From: Clostridiales bacterium
GTDB taxonomy: Bacteria > Bacillota > Clostridia > Lachnospirales > JAISYE01
Assembly (NCBI GenBank): GCA_031297485.1
Contig: JAISYE010000100.1
Coordinates: 1-36,104, forward strand
Length of the DNA stretch: 36,104 nucleotides
Reading direction: 5' to 3'
Of the stretch, positions 6,070-13,014 are shown one piece after another. Position 1 is the stretch's first letter. Each line of letters begins with the position of its first letter. Below the pieces are notes generated by a model. It searched no databases, had not been told where the DNA came from, and worked only from the letters and a program-made list of their open reading frames with translations. A program made the translations under genes and the position numbers.

Positions 6070-8259
6070 TTATTTCAAATACCTGTCCACCACCTGCTGG
6101 CGGTATTCCCGCGAAAGTGAGGCGAAAAAGGCGCTGTAGCCCGTAACGCGCACCACCAGGTCTGGGTGTGAGTCCGGGTTTTCGTGGGCTTCCCGTATCT
6201 GCTCCGGCGTAATGCAATTTAAGTTTATTAACGTGCCGCCCATCTGGTTGTGAGTGTGTATTAACGCGCATAAGGCGTCAATACCGCCGGCGTTCTTTAC
6301 CAGCGCGGTGTCGATGTCCAGGTGCAGGGGCGCGGAATTGCCGTAGCCCGGCTGTGCCTTGGCTACAGCCGTCGCCTTAAGAGAAGGCGAAAAGCTCATA
6401 ACGCCTGCGGAAAAGCCCGGGTCCGGCTCGTTGGAGTGGGAAATAGGCTCGCCGGCCAGCCTGCCGTTGGGCGTGGCCGGAAGGTCCTCGCCGTAGGCGT
6501 ATATGTCGCCGTGAGAGAACATGCCGGGCACAAGCCGCAGGTTGTGCCGCGGCGTCTGCCTGCGCAGCACAAACTCGACAAATTTATCGCGTATGCGCAG
6601 CGCCCAGGGAAGCGCTCCGGATTCCGGATGCCCAAACCGTGGTATGTTCTTCATCATCAGGCGCAAATTCTCGTTACCCGCGTAGTTTTCACGCACCGCC
6701 CGATACATCTCGTTCCAGGTAACGCGTCCTTCCCTTACAACACGCTGCTCTATTGCCGCGAAGGAATCCGCCACTGTTGCCAGCGCTATTCCGTCCACGT
6801 TCAGGTTTAAAATATCCACCCCGCCGCTGGCGCTGTTTACCCCGCGCTCTATCGGCCCGTGGCAGAACAGGTTAAGCACAAGCTCCGGCGTGTTGCGCGA
6901 CACAACCTCGTAATGCCAGTCGTAACCATCCCGTATACAGTCCACCATTATTTCCAAATGCTTGCAGAAATACTGCCACAGGGCCTCCATACTCCGTTCC
7001 TCGCCCGACATTGTGTCGTCCAGGGCATGAAGAAGCGCCCAGGCCATATTAAGCCGCGTAACATCCTGCAGCGGGTACTCTATGCCAGGCAGCGCCACCC
7101 AATTGCAGCCCACCTTCGCGCGCATACGGGCCAATTCTATGGGATGCCCCTGCCGCGTGTAGCCTTCCTCTATGCCCTGCGAAAGAGAAAAACTAGGACC
7201 GCTTCCCTTTTCAAGTATATATTCCAGCGCCCTGCGCAGCAACCTATCGTCGCTGCCCTCAAACACGCGCACCGCCAGGTTATAGGGTATGGCCAGCTCG
7301 TGGGCTGCCTGTAAAATAAGAAACGACAAGGGGCTGGTCAGCTCGCGGATGCCGTCCGGCGACTGACCGCCCACCTGGGAATAATGGGTGTCGTTGTAAA
7401 ACAGGCTGGCGAGTATCCATACGGCTTCCTCGTCGGTAAGCCCGCCATTGCGTACGTCGGTTTCATAAAAGGGCCGCAGTAGTTCGTCCAGCTGGCTTAA
7501 GGCTCCCCCGGCAAAATATGTGCGGTCCACGCTTTGGAAAACGGCCAGCAGCTGACACGCTTCCCTGAAAGTCCGCGGCGGGCCTGCCAAGAGATTCTCC
7601 AGGCCATGGGCAATACGGGAATAATTTTGCTTTTCCCAGGCGTCCAGGCTTAGTTCCGCCCGACGCCGGGCTTCCTTGGCGTGGTTTTCCGTATAGTCCA
7701 GGATACCGGCCATAGTAGCTTCCTCGCCCGCGTAGAACTCCCTTCCAATAGCCGAGTGCAAGCTTGACACGGCGGGGCTGTTTCTTCTGCCGCAGCGCCG
7801 GATTTTTTCCATAATACCAGGGAAACCCTCGCGCAGACCGATTTCCATATCCGGGCCCAGATGGTTCATGGCGCCTATGCCGCTTTGGTGGATACCGTAC
7901 TTTTCCTGCGTGGCCTTTAAATGTTCCGGCCTATCTTCCGGGCGCAGGCCGATATTCGCGAAGTTCTGAAACGCTCCAGCCCAGGCTCCCGCAAGGGCGC
8001 TTTTGGGATGAATGTACACCGGCATTTCCTTAAAGAACCGGCCCAGGTTCCTGCCAATACATTCCGCGCCGTAGAGTATGCCGTTTTCGTCAGGGTACTC
8101 GGGCTCAAAGGTGAAGGAATCGAAGCATATAAAGCCGTGGTCGTCAATATTTATGGCGCCGCCGTACCGCTCCAGCTTTTTGCGGTTTTCCGCAAGTTTT
8201 GTGTCGTGCAGCGCCTTAATGCGCTGCTTAATGTCCGCTGACAGTTTTACAGGTAACAT
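6070..8259 (-). CDS. Glycyl radical enzyme of the pyruvate formate-lyase family, unknown substrate
   Basis: The 729-residue product has the C-terminal glycyl radical motif RVTGYSAFF with the radical-bearing Gly at 707, and an active-site Cys in GCNWVALPGIEY (Cys385). Formate-lyases have two adjacent Cys here, and dehydratases such as CutC, glycerol dehydratase and hydroxyproline dehydratase have Cys-Val-Glu or similar. Cys-Asn-Trp fits neither, so the reaction is unassigned. The barrel is otherwise complete, slightly shorter than the usual 760-850 residues at the N terminus. The ATG at 8259 has TAGGAGGG upstream; the open frame extends further but lacks a binding site. The SGNH hydrolase follows in the same transcript. 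A radical SAM activating enzyme is normally adjacent, yet none occurs in this window, so activation must come from elsewhere. Expect strict anaerobic function. Confidence 0.88.
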   Translation of the reverse strand: MLPVKLSADIKQRIKALHDTKLAENRKKLERYGGAINIDDHGFICFDSFTFEPEYPDENGILYGAECIGRNLGRFFKEMPVYIHPKSALAGAWAGAFQNFANIGLRPEDRPEHLKATQEKYGIHQSGIGAMNHLGPDMEIGLREGFPGIMEKIRRCGRRNSPAVSSLHSAIGREFYAGEEATMAGILDYTENHAKEARRRAELSLDAWEKQNYSRIAHGLENLLAGPPRTFREACQLLAVFQSVDRTYFAGGALSQLDELLRPFYETDVRNGGLTDEEAVWILASLFYNDTHYSQVGGQSPDGIRELTSPLSFLILQAAHELAIPYNLAVRVFEGSDDRLLRRALEYILEKGSGPSFSLSQGIEEGYTRQGHPIELARMRAKVGCNWVALPGIEYPLQDVTRLNMAWALLHALDDTMSGEERSMEALWQYFCKHLEIMVDCIRDGYDWHYEVVSRNTPELVLNLFCHGPIERGVNSASGGVDILNLNVDGIALATVADSFAAIEQRVVREGRVTWNEMYRAVRENYAGNENLRLMMKNIPRFGHPESGALPWALRIRDKFVEFVLRRQTPRHNLRLVPGMFSHGDIYAYGEDLPATPNGRLAGEPISHSNEPDPGFSAGVMSFSPSLKATAVAKAQPGYGNSAPLHLDIDTALVKNAGGIDALCALIHTHNQMGGTLINLNCITPEQIREAHENPDSHPDLVVRVTGYSAFFASLSREYRQQVVDRYLK

Positions 8260-8498
8260 AGTATTCCCTCCTAAGGAAATGTGAAAGGTCAAAAAATTAA
8301 GACCTTGGGGCTCTGCCCCAAACCCCGCTGGGGATTTCATCCCCAGACCCCTTCTTAAGGGCGACGGGTGTAGCGCTTTTGATACAGGTACATCCTTCGG
8401 AAATGCGTTGAAGCGTTCGCATTTTCGTCGAGCAAGCCCGACTACCCCCTGTGAAGGAGTTTGGCGTTTAATTATCCTCATTCCTATATTCGTGGTTT
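8260..8498. other. Upstream region of the glycyl radical enzyme gene
   Basis: Contains a GC-rich block (about 8305-8352) with GGGGCTCTGCCCC and CTGGGGATTTCATCCCCAG hairpins of the kind that are scattered in many Firmicute chromosomes, and a copy of the hairpin motif on the minus strand (8427-8442, GTCGAGCAAGCCCGAC). The minus-strand frame of the enzyme stays open through this region, but without a start supported by a binding site. I see no clear promoter. Confidence 0.5.
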
Positions 8499-8600
8499 AG
8501 AGCATATCCCTTAATAAACAAGAATACCGATTTTGCGCCATTTTTGCGTTTCAACAAATCCAATATTTAAACCATTCTGTTTTATTCAGGGATAAGCCCT
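8499..8600 (-). repeat. Small inverted-repeat element, family 1, copy A
   Basis: On the minus strand this reads GGGCTTATCCCTGAATAAAA at the left end and TTATTAAGGGATATGCTCT at the right end. It matches copies B (11735-11836) and C (16681-16780) through most of its length, including ATGG, the AAATAYTGGATTTG block and GCGCAAAATC. Terminal inverted repeats are about 13 bases (AGAGCTTATCCCT type). About 102 bases, no coding capacity, MITE-like. Confidence 0.8.
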
Positions 8601-8923
8601 AATATCAGCTGCGGCTTTTTATTTTATGGGTCTTTTAAAATTTGGATGGAGCCGCAGGCGTTCGACACCTGCTTTCTTGCCGCCATCCTGCTATTATAAC
8701 GGCAAACCCTAATATGTAATCTATTGGGGCATCCGTAACCCACCCGGATGTGGATTAAAACAAATAAACTATATAAAGGACGTTTTTCGCCCTCGCGCTG
8801 TCTTATGTTAAAAAAAGACAGTAATAATATTATTATAGCCTAAATTAATTTCATAAACAAATCCTATTTTTGTAATAAAAGTTTATAAAAACCAGCAAGT
8901 AATTATTTACAAATAGACGCTAA
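8601..8923. other. Intergenic spacer before the KilA-N remnant
   Basis: No gene is supported. There is an interrupted hairpin bounded by GGATGG and CCATCC (about 8643-8688) with an inner GCAGG/CCTGC stem, a minus-strand copy of the ATCCACATCCGG repeat (8735-8756), a hairpin CTGTCTT/AAGACAG, and a 14-base palindrome TAATAATATTATTA near 8822-8835. The last may be part of an operator of the lost gene, but this is speculation. Confidence 0.45.
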
Positions 8924-9406
8924 ATTTCCGTTGAGTTCAAACTGTACATCATCAAAGACTATCAGCGGCTCAAAGCGGACGAAAACAGTCGAATATCGCT
9001 TGATTGGAACGTCAAGCGGATTCTTGCCAAAGTCAACTACAGCATACACACCGATGCCATCCATGACAATCTCATTCCGCCTGAGCTTACTCCGCGTCAG
9101 CGGTCGTTCATCTATGCGGACGAAGCTGATTTGTTGAATACGGCTCTGTTTGGAATGACAGACGCAGAGTGGCGCAAAGCACATCCTAATAAAGCTGATA
9201 ACGGCAATATGCGCAACTACGCTACGATTGAGCGGTTACTTGTACTTGCGAACCTTGAGAACGTAAACGCTTTGTACATCAATAAAGGAATGCCGCAAGC
9301 GGAGCGTATTGAGGAACTCAATCGGCTGGCGCGTTCGCAGATGGCGGGCCTGCTGTCGAACAGCAGCGTAAAGAGGCTTAAAGCATTGGAGAACGGAGAG
9401 AAATGA
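8924..9406 (+). pseudogene. KilA-N domain protein, 5'-truncated remnant
   Basis: From 8924 to the stop at 9404-9406 one frame is open for 160 codons. It begins directly after an in-frame TAA and has no start with a binding site. The peptide runs VEFKLYIIKDYQRLKADE, SLDWNVKRILAKVNYSIH, LIPPELTPRQRSFIYADEAD, LLNTALFGMTDAEWRK, then NMRNYATIERLLVLANLENVNAL and ends at ALENGEK. These blocks are the middle and C-terminal parts of the KilA-N domain proteins seen in phages and accessory islands. The N-terminal DNA-binding part is absent, and upstream sequence is repeat-rich, so this looks like a decayed gene. A start at TTG 9131 would give only 91 residues and is unlikely to be meaningful. It marks a former mobile or phage insertion. 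Confidence 0.7.
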
Positions 9407-9568
9407 ACTTCCCAACTATCATAGATACATTCGACAACATCAGCGAATGTAGATTGAAACTATATTCTAATGACTCTGCTGCAAAAGCAATATTTATTCA
9501 TTCGCGTGAATATTTAAGACTTTATATATTCGTGTTTATTTGTGTTCAATAGTTGGGCTAAGCCCGAC

Positions 9569-9633
9569 ATTCGTGGTTTTAATAATAGTCGAGCTTGCTC
9601 GGCAAACAAGTGACTAAAAGCAAAACCACGAAT
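9569..9633. repeat. Inverted repeat ATTCGTGGTTTT with nested hairpin
   Basis: A 12-base perfect inverted repeat (9569-9580 and 9622-9633) encloses 41 bases that include the hairpin motif GTCGAGCTTGCTCGGC (9588-9603). The outer sequence continues as AAACACGAA on one side and the flanking TTCGTGTTTATT at 9529-9540 is a second inverse match to AATAAACACGAA at 9631-9642. It sits at the 3' side of rsmA. Part could act as a terminator; most likely it is another repeat element. Confidence 0.5.
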
Positions 9634-9661
9634 AAACACGAACGGTTCAAGACAAGCTCGG

Positions 9662-10564
9662 CTAAAGGTTCGCGAGATTACCGCGCTTTTCGCGGAGATT
9701 GCACATCGCGTTAAACACAGCCGCCATTTCCGCAATGGAAAGGGCTTCGCCGCGCGTCATACTGTCCATGCCCAGGCTGGTTAAAATATCCGTCAGTTCT
9801 TGCTTGGAAAATCCAGAGCCAGTCAGGCAGTTTACCATAGTCTTGCGGCGTGTGGAAAATATTTGCCGCACGAAACAGAAGAAGAGCGCCTCGTCAGAGA
9901 CACGGGCGCGGGCGTCCGGCAGCGGGGTAAGGCGCACAACCGCGGAATCCACCTTCGGGCGCGGCAGAAAGCAGTTGCGCGGCACGTTTGCGGCAAGGTA
10001 CGGCTCGGTGTAAAACTGGGCGGCTACAGACAGCGCCCCGTAATCCTTTGTGCCTGGCGCGGCGGCCATGCGCGCGGCCACTTCTTTTTGTAGCATCACC
10101 GTTATGCCGCCCAAGTGCGCGCGGTGTTCCAGCAGTGCCATAATAACCGCTGTCGCCGCATAGTAAGGCAAATTAGCCACAACAACCACCCGCCCTCCGG
10201 TCGTACCGGCCCCGCCCGAGCGCGCTATAAGCGAGTTCAAGTCCAGGCGTAAAATATCGGCGTTTATGACTTCCACATTGTCATAACCCGCCAAGGTCTC
10301 ACGCAAAATAGGAAGCAAGGCGGCGTCAATCTCAACCGCCGCCACCGCCCGGGCGCGGCGTGCCAGCGCCTGGGTCAGCGCGCCCGCGCCCGGCCCCACT
10401 TCTATCACAAAGTCCTCGGGCGCTATATTGGCTGACGTTACTATTTTATTCAGGACATGGGCGTCAATGAGAAAATTCTGGCCGAACCTTTTTTTGATAA
10501 TAAAGCCGTGCCGGTTTATCAGCGCTTTTACGCAGGCGGCGGAAACAGCCGTATTATCCCTCAT
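9662..10564 (-). CDS. rsmA: 16S rRNA (adenine1518-N6/adenine1519-N6) dimethyltransferase RsmA
   Basis: RsmA (KsgA) dimethylates two adjacent adenines in the helix 45 loop of 16S rRNA during small-subunit assembly. The 300-residue product shows KKRFGQNFL (about 24-32), the SAM-binding VGPGAGALT (about 56-64), the NLPYY catalytic motif, and FLPRPKVDSAVV followed by the C-terminal helical domain. Length is standard. It starts 11 bases inside the 3' end of the GerMN lipoprotein gene, so the two are translationally coupled. The C-terminal tail is a little longer than usual (EKRGNLANL). No oddities in the catalytic motifs. Confidence 0.96.
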   Translation of the reverse strand: MRDNTAVSAACVKALINRHGFIIKKRFGQNFLIDAHVLNKIVTSANIAPEDFVIEVGPGAGALTQALARRARAVAAVEIDAALLPILRETLAGYDNVEVINADILRLDLNSLIARSGGAGTTGGRVVVVANLPYYAATAVIMALLEHRAHLGGITVMLQKEVAARMAAAPGTKDYGALSVAAQFYTEPYLAANVPRNCFLPRPKVDSAVVRLTPLPDARARVSDEALFFCFVRQIFSTRRKTMVNCLTGSGFSKQELTDILTSLGMDSMTRGEALSIAEMAAVFNAMCNLREKRGNLANL

Positions 10565-11519
10565 TGGGCGTAACCGTTACGGTCGTCAGTTCAGCGCCTG
10601 CAACCGAAATTATGACTCTTGAGACGCCGTAGAATTCGCCGAGGGTTTTGCCCAAGCATTCCGCGCTGGCGGACCCGTCGTCAAAAGCCTGGTTAAGGTC
10701 CAGGGTCAGCGCGTTTTCTGACCGGTCAACAGTGATAGAGTTAATGGAGGTGTTTGCGGTCAGCAAGGGCAGGCGTCCTTCAGGGGCGATTTTAAGTTCC
10801 GTTTCCAATATTTTTTTCAGGTCCGCGTTTGTGCCCAAGGACAGCGAACGGGTTTCAGCCTCAACCGACGCGGACGCGTCTGCCGTATACACGTTCAGGC
10901 TTACCTCCAAGGGGGCATCTTCAACAATGTTCTTTAGATTGATTACTATTTCCGTTTCGTCGCTTTGCAAATACGACATTCGTACTACGCCCACGCCCTT
11001 GGCGTAATAGATTTTTTGTATTCGTCCGTCGGTATAATTGGTAGCGACTATAAGGGTTTCGAAATTCCCGTATGGGGTTTCAATCGGTTCGTCCACATAG
11101 GGCACAAGACTGACGGAGTTTATGTCCGCCTCCCACATCGCGCCCGGGTACAGGGGTTCCTGCAGCAGCAGCATTTCACCGTTGCTTTCGAAGCCGGTTA
11201 TATCCTCATAAAAATTTACCAAGGGGTCGCCGTAAATTAACTTTAACGCGCCGTCTTCGTACTGCAGCACCTCGGTTGACACCGTGCCGTTACTTACGTC
11301 AGTGCGCCGCTGCACGCGGCTGCCGTTTACTATGGTGGTATAAATGCTGAACGAAATATTCTCGCCCTCATACTCGTACAGCGTATTCTCACGTATGGGC
11401 GCGTACTCTATTACCGTGCCCGCCGACTCGGGCGGCGAAGGTGCGGGCGTTTCCCGCGTACACGCTGCCGGCAAGGCCAGCGCAGCCGCCAATACAATTG
11501 GAATGATTCTCTTTGTCAC
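10554..11519 (-). CDS. Lipoprotein with C-terminal GerMN domain
   Basis: The 321-residue product begins with a Lys-Arg start and a hydrophobic stretch (IIPIVLAAALALPAAC), with Cys as the probable lipidation site, although the residue at -3 is Pro or Leu-Pro and so the lipobox is imperfect. A Pro-rich linker follows. The C-terminal 100 residues (LPLLTANTSINSITVD, ALTLDLNQAF, LGKTLGEFYGVSRVIISV) match the GerMN domain found in GerM and other sporulation or germination proteins. The middle part is a beta-rich domain I do not name. Start is GTG 11519, with AAAGGAGC 6 bases upstream; a longer frame to 11558 lacks one. It overlaps rsmA by 11 bases. Surface location is likely; a sporulation role is possible but not shown. 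Confidence 0.78.
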   Translation of the reverse strand: MTKRIIPIVLAAALALPAACTRETPAPSPPESAGTVIEYAPIRENTLYEYEGENISFSIYTTIVNGSRVQRRTDVSNGTVSTEVLQYEDGALKLIYGDPLVNFYEDITGFESNGEMLLLQEPLYPGAMWEADINSVSLVPYVDEPIETPYGNFETLIVATNYTDGRIQKIYYAKGVGVVRMSYLQSDETEIVINLKNIVEDAPLEVSLNVYTADASASVEAETRSLSLGTNADLKKILETELKIAPEGRLPLLTANTSINSITVDRSENALTLDLNQAFDDGSASAECLGKTLGEFYGVSRVIISVAGAELTTVTVTPNEG

Positions 11520-11612
11520 AATTATGCTCCTTTTTTTATTCGTCAAATAAATCCGCATGTGCCTCTATTCGGGAAAGCAAAAGAACCAGAAGCCCCTTGT
11601 CTATCTTGTAAA
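11520..11612. other. Short spacer upstream of the GerMN lipoprotein gene
   Basis: The first part carries the lipoprotein gene's ribosome binding site. The remaining bases to 11861 are occupied by two abutting small inverted-repeat elements, annotated separately, and 25 bases before the chromate transporter stop codon. I see no other gene in 11520-11861. Confidence 0.5.
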
Positions 11613-11735
11613 TTAATACTACAGCGTGAGTTCTGAGAACAACAACGCAGAAATCAGGGATTTCTCGCCGCCGCAATAAATGCGGCAGACCAACAATAAA
11701 GCCCATTTCTGCAAAATTTCACGCTGTAGTGTTAA
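11613..11735. repeat. Small inverted-repeat element, family 3, flanked by TTAA
   Basis: The 18-base ends are TTAATACTACAGCGTGAG on the left and, on the opposite strand from 11735, TTAACACTACAGCGTGAA. They match at 16 of 18 positions. Both ends carry TTAA, which may be a duplicated target or part of the repeat. The interior (87 bases) has hairpins GAAATCAGGGATTTC and GCCGC-AATAAA-TGCGGC but no reading frame. The right end directly touches family 1 copy B. MITE-like. Confidence 0.72.
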
Positions 11736-11836
11736 GAGCTTATCCCTGAATAAAACAGAATGGCGTAAATACTGGATTTGTTAAAATGCAGGAATGGCGT
11801 AAAATCAGCAGTCTGCCTATTAAGGGATAAAGCTCT
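11735..11836 (+). repeat. Small inverted-repeat element, family 1, copy B
   Basis: Runs from AGAGCTTATCCCTGAATAAA to CTATTAAGGGATAAAGCTCT, the two ends being inverted repeats with one extra base. The interior is nearly the same as copy C and close to copy A. It begins at the last base of the family 3 element, so the two inserted side by side or one within the other's end. Confidence 0.82.
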
Positions 11837-11861
11837 AAAAGTGCCGCATGTTACATCCGCC

Positions 11862-12446
11862 CTACAGCTTAAGCACAATACCGGCCACAGCGGCGGCGGC
11901 GATAATACCGGCGGGGTGCAGGCGCTCCCATTTGCGCAGGATAAAAAACGCCGCCGCGAATACGGCCAAACCCTTCAGTTTAACGGTGGTCTCTCCATTA
12001 AAAAGGTCCATAAGCCTTTGCGTCTCAGTAAAAAGCGGGTTACGAATAACAGTGGCAAAAGCAAAATCCGCGCAGGCCCAGATAATAAGGGCAGTTACAG
12101 CCGGACGCATTCCGTAAAGAGCCGCGGCAACATGCCGGTTTTCTGAAAACTTGGCCAGCGCCTTAGCGGCGAAAAAGGTAATAAGCGCCGAGGGCGTAAT
12201 AAGCGCCAGGGTCGCCGCGATTCCGCCCGGTATGCCGGCGGCGGCCCAGCCCGCGTATGTGGCCATGTTTATCCCTATAGGCCCGGGCGTAGATTCTGAT
12301 ATTGCTATCATATCCATTAATGTCTCGTTTGTAAACCAGGGATATTTTTCCGCCATAGCCTGCAGGTAGGGTATGGTGGCATATCCACCCCCTATGGCGA
12401 ACAGCCCGGTCTTGAAAAACTCATAAATCAGCGTAATAAAAATCAT
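11862..12446 (-). CDS. Chromate transporter family protein, second subunit (short-chain CHR)
   Basis: A 194-residue integral membrane protein starting YEFFKTGLFAIGGGYATIPYL, with the family hallmark ISESTPGPIGINMATYAGW (about 49-67) and about five to six hydrophobic segments. This is a single CHR domain. In Firmicutes such proteins come in pairs of short-chain subunits that together equal the ten-to-twelve-segment ChrA. Its partner ends one base upstream, so they are co-translated. The substrate may be chromate or sulphate, but members of this family are often transporters of unknown anions; assigning chromate resistance would go too far. Confidence 0.88.
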   Translation of the reverse strand: MIFITLIYEFFKTGLFAIGGGYATIPYLQAMAEKYPWFTNETLMDMIAISESTPGPIGINMATYAGWAAAGIPGGIAATLALITPSALITFFAAKALAKFSENRHVAAALYGMRPAVTALIIWACADFAFATVIRNPLFTETQRLMDLFNGETTVKLKGLAVFAAAFFILRKWERLHPAGIIAAAAVAGIVLKL

Positions 12447-12447
12447 T

Positions 12448-13014
12448 TCACTGTTGTCCCTTTCTGTTCGACCGTTCCTTAATTATTATTCCGCTTATTA
12501 TACCGCAGATTACAGGCACAGCCGGCGAAACCGCCAGGCAAACAAAGGCGCCGAGCGACGCGGCGAAAATAATTACGCCAAATATATCCTTTACCCCTGT
12601 GGCCCACATCTTAACCGCCGTGTTTAATATAAGCGCCAGCACCGCCGCCCGTATCCCGTTAAACGCGTGCCCCACAGCCTCTGTTTCCATAAAACCGGTA
12701 ATAAACCCCGCGATAATAAGGATGATTATTATGGACGGCAGTGCCATACCCAGGCCGGCGGCAAGCAGGCCCGGCAGCTTCCGGCGCCTGTAGCCCACCA
12801 GCATGGAGGTGTTTATGGCAATTACACCGGGCAGGCACTGGGCAACAGCGAAATAATTTATTACATCCTCGTCAGCCAGCCAGCCCAGCTTGATTGTCAA
12901 CTCCCGGCGCATAAGGGGCAGCATGCTGTAACCCCCGCCAAAGGTCAACGCGCCTATCCTGGCGAATACAAAAAATATGTGCAGTAGTTCCCTCATAACA
13001 TCACCTGTGCTCAT
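12448..13014 (-). CDS. Chromate transporter family protein, first subunit (short-chain CHR)
   Basis: A 188-residue membrane protein with FFVFARIGALTFGGGYSMLPLM near the N terminus and FAVAQCLPGVIAINTSMLVGY (about 51-71), the equivalents of the conserved CHR blocks in the partner gene. The ATG at 13014 overlaps the stop of the large FliK-like gene as ATGA, which indicates translational coupling. A second ATG at 12996 with AGGTG in front could be the actual start and would shorten the protein by six residues. It sits between the FliK-like gene and the second CHR subunit in one minus-strand transcript. Confidence 0.88.
   Translation of the reverse strand: MSTGDVMRELLHIFFVFARIGALTFGGGYSMLPLMRRELTIKLGWLADEDVINYFAVAQCLPGVIAINTSMLVGYRRRKLPGLLAAGLGMALPSIIIILIIAGFITGFMETEAVGHAFNGIRAAVLALILNTAVKMWATGVKDIFGVIIFAASLGAFVCLAVSPAVPVICGIISGIIIKERSNRKGQQ

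Noticed and set aside
6322-7314. Plus-strand frames of 150-160 codons opposite the glycyl radical enzyme
   Set aside because: They are antisense to a gene with complete catalytic motifs and are rich in Arg, Gly, His and Pro, as expected from GC-rich antisense.
8305-8352. GC-rich hairpins as a riboswitch
   Set aside because: The sequence is a common dispersed spacer repeat (GGGGCTCTGCCCC) and shows no known aptamer core.
8260-8481. N-terminal extension of the glycyl radical enzyme
   Set aside because: The frame is open, but it covers repeat sequence and has no binding site, while ATG 8259 has TAGGAGGG and begins a typical N terminus.
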